Shown piece by piece: positions 59,728 to 64,000 of a stretch of DNA of 64,000 nt. The DNA comes from Sipunculus nudus (taxonomy: Eukaryota > Annelida > Sipuncula > Golfingiida > Sipunculidae), in NCBI GenBank assembly GCA_026874595.1, contig CM049313.1, positions 32,176,008 through 32,240,007 of the forward strand, given 5' to 3'. The first letter of the stretch is position 1; the number at the start of each line of letters is the position of its first letter. The notes below the pieces were generated by a model that was not told the origin of the DNA, ran no database searches, and saw only the letters and a program-made list of their open reading frames with translations. The position numbers and the translations under genes were made by a program.

Positions 59728-60626
59728 ATATGGGTAGTCGACAAGCGACTACGTGTATCCGCCAAAATCAGAGTAGGACAGGTGAAATGAGGCATGGATT
59801 GAGTGGCAAGAGGAAATAGAGTTACATGTGTTACATATTAGAATGGATCTGTGCAATGTAAACATGATTGTAGGAGGCGCCACCTTTTATTTGAACGAGA
59901 AACTATCCAAGATGTATACACATGCAAAATTTCAGGTGGAAAAGTCAAACCACTGCAGAGATATGAGTGATTTTAACCCAAGTTATGGATGCTGTGCAAA
60001 AATGGCTGCAGGTGGCCCCACCATTTTTATATGAGTTATAAAGCTATCCAAGGGCTACATTTGTGTAATTTTTTTTCCTGATTAGTCAAACGGTTCCCGA
60101 GATATGAGCTTGGATGTCTGCAGCGTTAACGTGAATGTAGGTGGCGCCACCTGTCATAAAATCAAGAAAGCTATCTAGGATGTATATGCATGCCGAATTT
60201 TAGGTGAATTAGTCAAATGACTGCAGAGATATGAGTGATTTTAACCCAAGGCAGATGAACAGATGGACACTGTGCAAACATAGTTGCAGATGGCGCCACC
60301 TTTATTTGTGAATGTTATAAAGCTATCCAAGGGCTACATTCGTGTAAAATTTTTTTCCTGATCGGTCAAACAGGTCCCGAGATATGTGGTTTTATGTGTG
60401 GAAACAGACGCACAAACGGACACTGGGCAGAGAGGAAAGGTCAGAGGTCAAGGCCACTTGGTTAGGCACAAGTTCACATGTGACCCAATAATTTGTGTAA
60501 GTTTCGGAAAAATCCCTCCAGTAGTCTCAGAGGAGTTCTCCGGAAACGAACGCGGCAGCGGCGGCGGCGGCGGCGGAACCCGGTCAAAAACATAGTATCC
60601 GCAAAACTTCGTTTTGGCGGATACAA
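59723..60626 (-). mobile_element. Helentron-like GTATCCGCCAAAA element, inverted copy, 904 bp
   Basis: Reverse-orientation copy of 32393-33290. It has CTAG at 59723-59726, the GTAGTCG...CGACTAC hairpin at 59734-59752, GTATCCGCCAAAA at 59755-59767 and TTTTGGCGGATAC at 60612-60624. It includes a perfect GGTGGCGCCACC (60140-60151) and an expanded GGC-repeat (60552-60576). Both copies appear full length with different flanks. Confidence 0.72.
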
Positions 60627-63122
60627 AGAACAGGCCTGAAAGACCAGGAAGGCAAAGTATAAACTTAAGTCAGACATCGTCGGTGATATCAGACTATAAA
60701 CCCCCACTACATGAACCTTAACCTTTATTTAAGTTTGGAAAATATATTTTTAGAAAGCTTATTAAACAAGCTTTCCAAAACTGTATATTTTCACTTTTTA
60801 AACTCCATTTATGTGTGTATAGCCATGTATAAAAACTGTATTAAGAGGCCATTTCATGTTACATAATCACCTACCATGTTTCTACTATTCAGAAATGATT
60901 TAATCATTTCTATAGTTTTAGAAAATGTATGACCATACAATCTCAATTTTGGGTGTCTCTGAATACAAAAATCAAGACATTTTATGATATCTAGCAAAAA
61001 ATTTCATTTTATTATGTTACCAATAATCTCATGTAATTATCTCCACCTACACCTTGAGTGAAGATATTGATATTTTTGTGGATATCCTCATTATTTTTGT
61101 CATTTTGTTACTCTATTCCAGTGACTCTTAACCAAGAAGAAACTCTCACTTGCCAATTCCCCTGACCCAGTTTCAGGGACCTTTACCTAATTTTCAAGGT
61201 TACAGAGCAAGGAATGCCAAAGTTTCAAGAAATTCACAATAATTTTCTCCTAAATTATCACAGATACAGAACAAGGGACCCATGGGTAAAATCCTTTTAC
61301 CTTGAAGGTAAAAATCTACAATAATATCAAATAAAGTCCTGGAGAAAGAGGTAATATAGGCCATGTATGGTTGATATGATTTGGTTTGTATTGATGAGTA
61401 AGAAAATGTTTCAATAATATTTTATTACTGAGCCGACTATGTGTTTCCTAATGTTGATATTGAAGTATGTGAGCATTTTGTGAACATGAGATCCATGAAT
61501 ATTGGTTGGCTTTTTGATAAGTGTTGACAATTCAGCAGGTGCACATTTGTTCTATTAGATCCTATTTTATTTAATATACCAATATTTTTTTCAATTTTAT
61601 AAAATGTATACAGCTGCAATATAACTAATATCCCCAGTCCAAACATGGAAGGACTTGATGATTTGGGGGGGGGGGGGGTTGCGGGGGAAGACAACATTTA
61701 AGTATATTACATAAAGGATTTGAAACAGGAAAAAAAGTTGATTCACAATTACTGAATATTTGAAAAGTGACCGATTGGTCATGACACTCAGCTGACTGGG
61801 CAGACATTCACCAAAGGAATTTTATCATCTGAATGCCAAATTTTGTAGGTGGTATCCCCATTCAACAGTAGCTATTAAAGTTCTTCAAAATCAACAAGAA
61901 GAAAAAGTTTCATGATAATATGTCCAGCCATTCTCATGGAATGTAGCCTTGTTGTATGCAGTCAGCTGATCACAAATGATCATGCACATTTTAAAGGATA
62001 TCTCTGGATGTAAAGACAGAAGATTCTAGGTCCAACAGTAAAGTTTTGTACCTTGTCTGACTGTCTGGGGGCTTAAAATGTTTTTGGCAAATAATATAGA
62101 TCACCATGACCTAATGTCAGGTTTCCATAGAGATTGCCTAAGATGTTTTGGCTTTAAGCAAGCAAAATATAGGTCACAATGACCTAATTTCAGTTTTCGG
62201 TGGAGATTGCCAAAGACCGCCCTGTATATTACATTGGAGCATTCTAGGGTTAGCAGATACAATTACTATCTGATTTTCAGGGTGCTAAAAATCATGTTTT
62301 TGGCACATAAAAAAATATAGGTCACCATGACCTTATTTCAGGTGACACAGATGAAACACTCCATGATCACTATAAAGAAAGAATCATGGCAATCAATGCA
62401 TTAGTTATTAGAATTCTGGATCTTTTGTATCAAATTTTTAATCATTCTGGGGGGTACTTTCGAGCCCCATGGCTCCGAGATATAGGTCACAGGGACCTAA
62501 TTTCAGATTTCCAAAGAGATTTTTTATGGACCTCCATGGGTGTGATGAAAAAAGATTCTAGGCCTAGAAGATACAATTTGTCCGTCATCTGACAGGGCCA
62601 AACCTCAAAATCAGTTTTCAGCCCTTTAGTTCGCAAAATATAGATTACCATGATCTAATTTCAGGTTTCTGAGGAGATTGGCACAGGACCTCACTTAATG
62701 AACTATGAGAAGTTTCTAGATCTAAAGGTTATGTTTTGTGCCCTGTTAACAGATGAATTGTATCATCTGAAGGTCTCAAAAATAGAGAAAACCAGGGACC
62801 AATGTGTCACTTAGCTCAGCTGAAGTTGACCTTGAAGGTAAAAATCTAAAATAATATCAAACAGAGATAATGTCTGACAAGCAGAGGTAAAATAGGCCAT
62901 GGTTTGTTGATACGATTGAAGAAATTATTGCAAATAATATTTTGTGATCTGACCATGTGTTTCAGTTGAACTGAAGCATGTAAGCAATTTATGAAAAAAG
63001 ATCTATGCTATTACATGATCATTGGTTGGCTTTTTTGGTAACCTGTTGACAGTTCAGAAGTTTACACATTTGTAAAAAATTTGTTCCTATTTTTTTTAAA
63101 CCAAATTTTTTTTACTATTTTA
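60627..63122 (-). other. Inverted repeat fragments and AT-rich sequence
   Basis: 60630-61250 is AT-rich and unrecognised. 61266-61285 is a reversed family end (AACAAGGGACCCATGGGT). 61440-61570 and 62880-63090 are reversed copies of the block seen at 13105-13300 and 22810-23100. 61660-61677 is a poly-G tract. 62000-62750 has the approximately 155-bp units, and 62795-62825 is another reversed end. No exons were seen, so the next upstream exon of the CaaX-protein gene should lie beyond the window. Confidence 0.5.
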
Positions 63123-63684
63123 TAGTGGTGGGAGTCGGTTCCTTTTTCATAATCGATCATCGGTTTGAGCAAACCGATTGACGATCGATTAATAATCGGT
63201 TCAGGCAATTATAAAGAAACCTGCAGTTATCCGTGAAACTTTACTCCCTTAACCAAATGCAAGAAAAGAAGTGTTTGCCTTTTTTATATTTTCCTATTAT
63301 TGGTAAAATATGCTTTTAAAAGTTTCATTTTAATTTTTTATATTAATCAAGAATTAAATGACAATCCAGGACATCTACTTGCTGCATAGACCCGGATAAT
63401 TTATGGAGCATTTTTATGCCATATAGCCCATATTGTGCAATGTACATCTCTTTACAAAACTCCCTGCTAATTCTGCAGCTTCCTGCCAGTTCACAGAGGT
63501 TTTATTACCTCCTCCTTTCTCGCATCTACCGTGTCATACTCAATAACATAAGGAAGTTATTTGAGAACACAGACTCATTATCATAATTATGATGTTATCG
63601 ATAGTTGCCTTTGGTAATCGAGCGCTTGAAAGTGGCAGCACACCGACTGACTTTCGATAAAACTCGATGATCGGCCCACCACTA
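63123..63684. mobile_element. 562-bp hAT-type MITE with 8-bp target duplication
   Basis: The ends are TAGTGGTGGG (63123-63132) and its complement CCCACCACTA (63675-63684). CTATTTTA is duplicated exactly on both sides (63115-63122 and 63685-63692). Subterminal parts are rich in CGATTAATCGG-like motifs. An 8-bp duplication is the hAT hallmark. No transposase is encoded. Confidence 0.85.
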
Positions 63685-63692
63685 CTATTTTA

Positions 63693-64000
63693 TAAAATGT
63701 ATAGAGTTGCCATTACCTTCCCACTCGACAGGTGGAAGGGCTTGGTGGTGGGTGCAGGGGAGGGGAGGGGGGACAATGATGGAAGTGATAACACCTCTGT
63801 ACCTCTGTGTATATTTTCTTTATTTAATTAATCAGGGGTTGTCGACCAGTGTTGCATCACAAATAAGGTTTCCGAGGCAGGGCTGTAGTGACCAGAAGTT
63901 GGCAGCCTGGAGCTTGACAATGCAAATAAATACAACAGACCCTCTTGAAAGAACTTCAATAACTAGACTCATCTTTTAGCTTTAATTTTCAAATTTCAGA
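63693..64000. other. Window end, nothing recognised
   Basis: AT-rich sequence with a G-rich patch at 63719-63772. A 90-codon plus-strand open frame at 63707-63979 begins in that patch and resembles no known protein. Confidence 0.5.

Overview
The window is intron-rich, AT-rich animal DNA. The coding style (small phase-matched exons in multi-kilobase introns) and the very high load of short interspersed elements with TCCG-rich tracts suggest a mollusc, perhaps a bivalve or gastropod. That assignment is an inference from repeat style; no species marker is visible.

Two genes converge tail to tail. On the + strand, positions 800-27202 hold the last six coding exons of a G-protein beta-5 (GNB5) orthologue, 228 codons. 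The final exon contributes only Val-Trp-Ala and the stop. On the - strand, positions 59298 down to 40310 hold seven exons (391 codons) of a protein I cannot name. It is charged, probably disordered, and ends in a polybasic stretch plus a Cys-Ser-Ile-Met prenylation (CaaX) box. Every exon junction in both genes agrees in reading phase. The 5' ends of both genes lie outside the window.

Most of the rest is mobile or tandem DNA. At least three sequence-unrelated element families (AGCTCAGCTGA, GAACCTGTG and GTATCCGCCAAAA types) share one plan: short inverted repeats set in from the ends, a hairpin after the 3' copy, and insertion in T-rich sites. This resembles non-autonomous Helentron-type (HINE) rolling-circle elements. 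Nested insertions can be read directly at 6.9-13.4 kb. Three cut-and-paste elements have clear terminal repeats and target duplications (11.38-13.12, 48.49-48.82 and 63.12-63.68 kb). Three tRNA-derived SINEs are also present.

The 11.35-kb intron of the second gene (47790-59139) has minisatellites at both ends. The array at its acceptor end is an amplification, about 40 or more times, of the exon's own 3' splice junction. The array at its donor end is a 4.2-kb run of three different minisatellites.

Element orientation flips near 34-37 kb, between the two genes, so nearly all recognisable elements lie in the same orientation relative to the transcription of the nearest gene.
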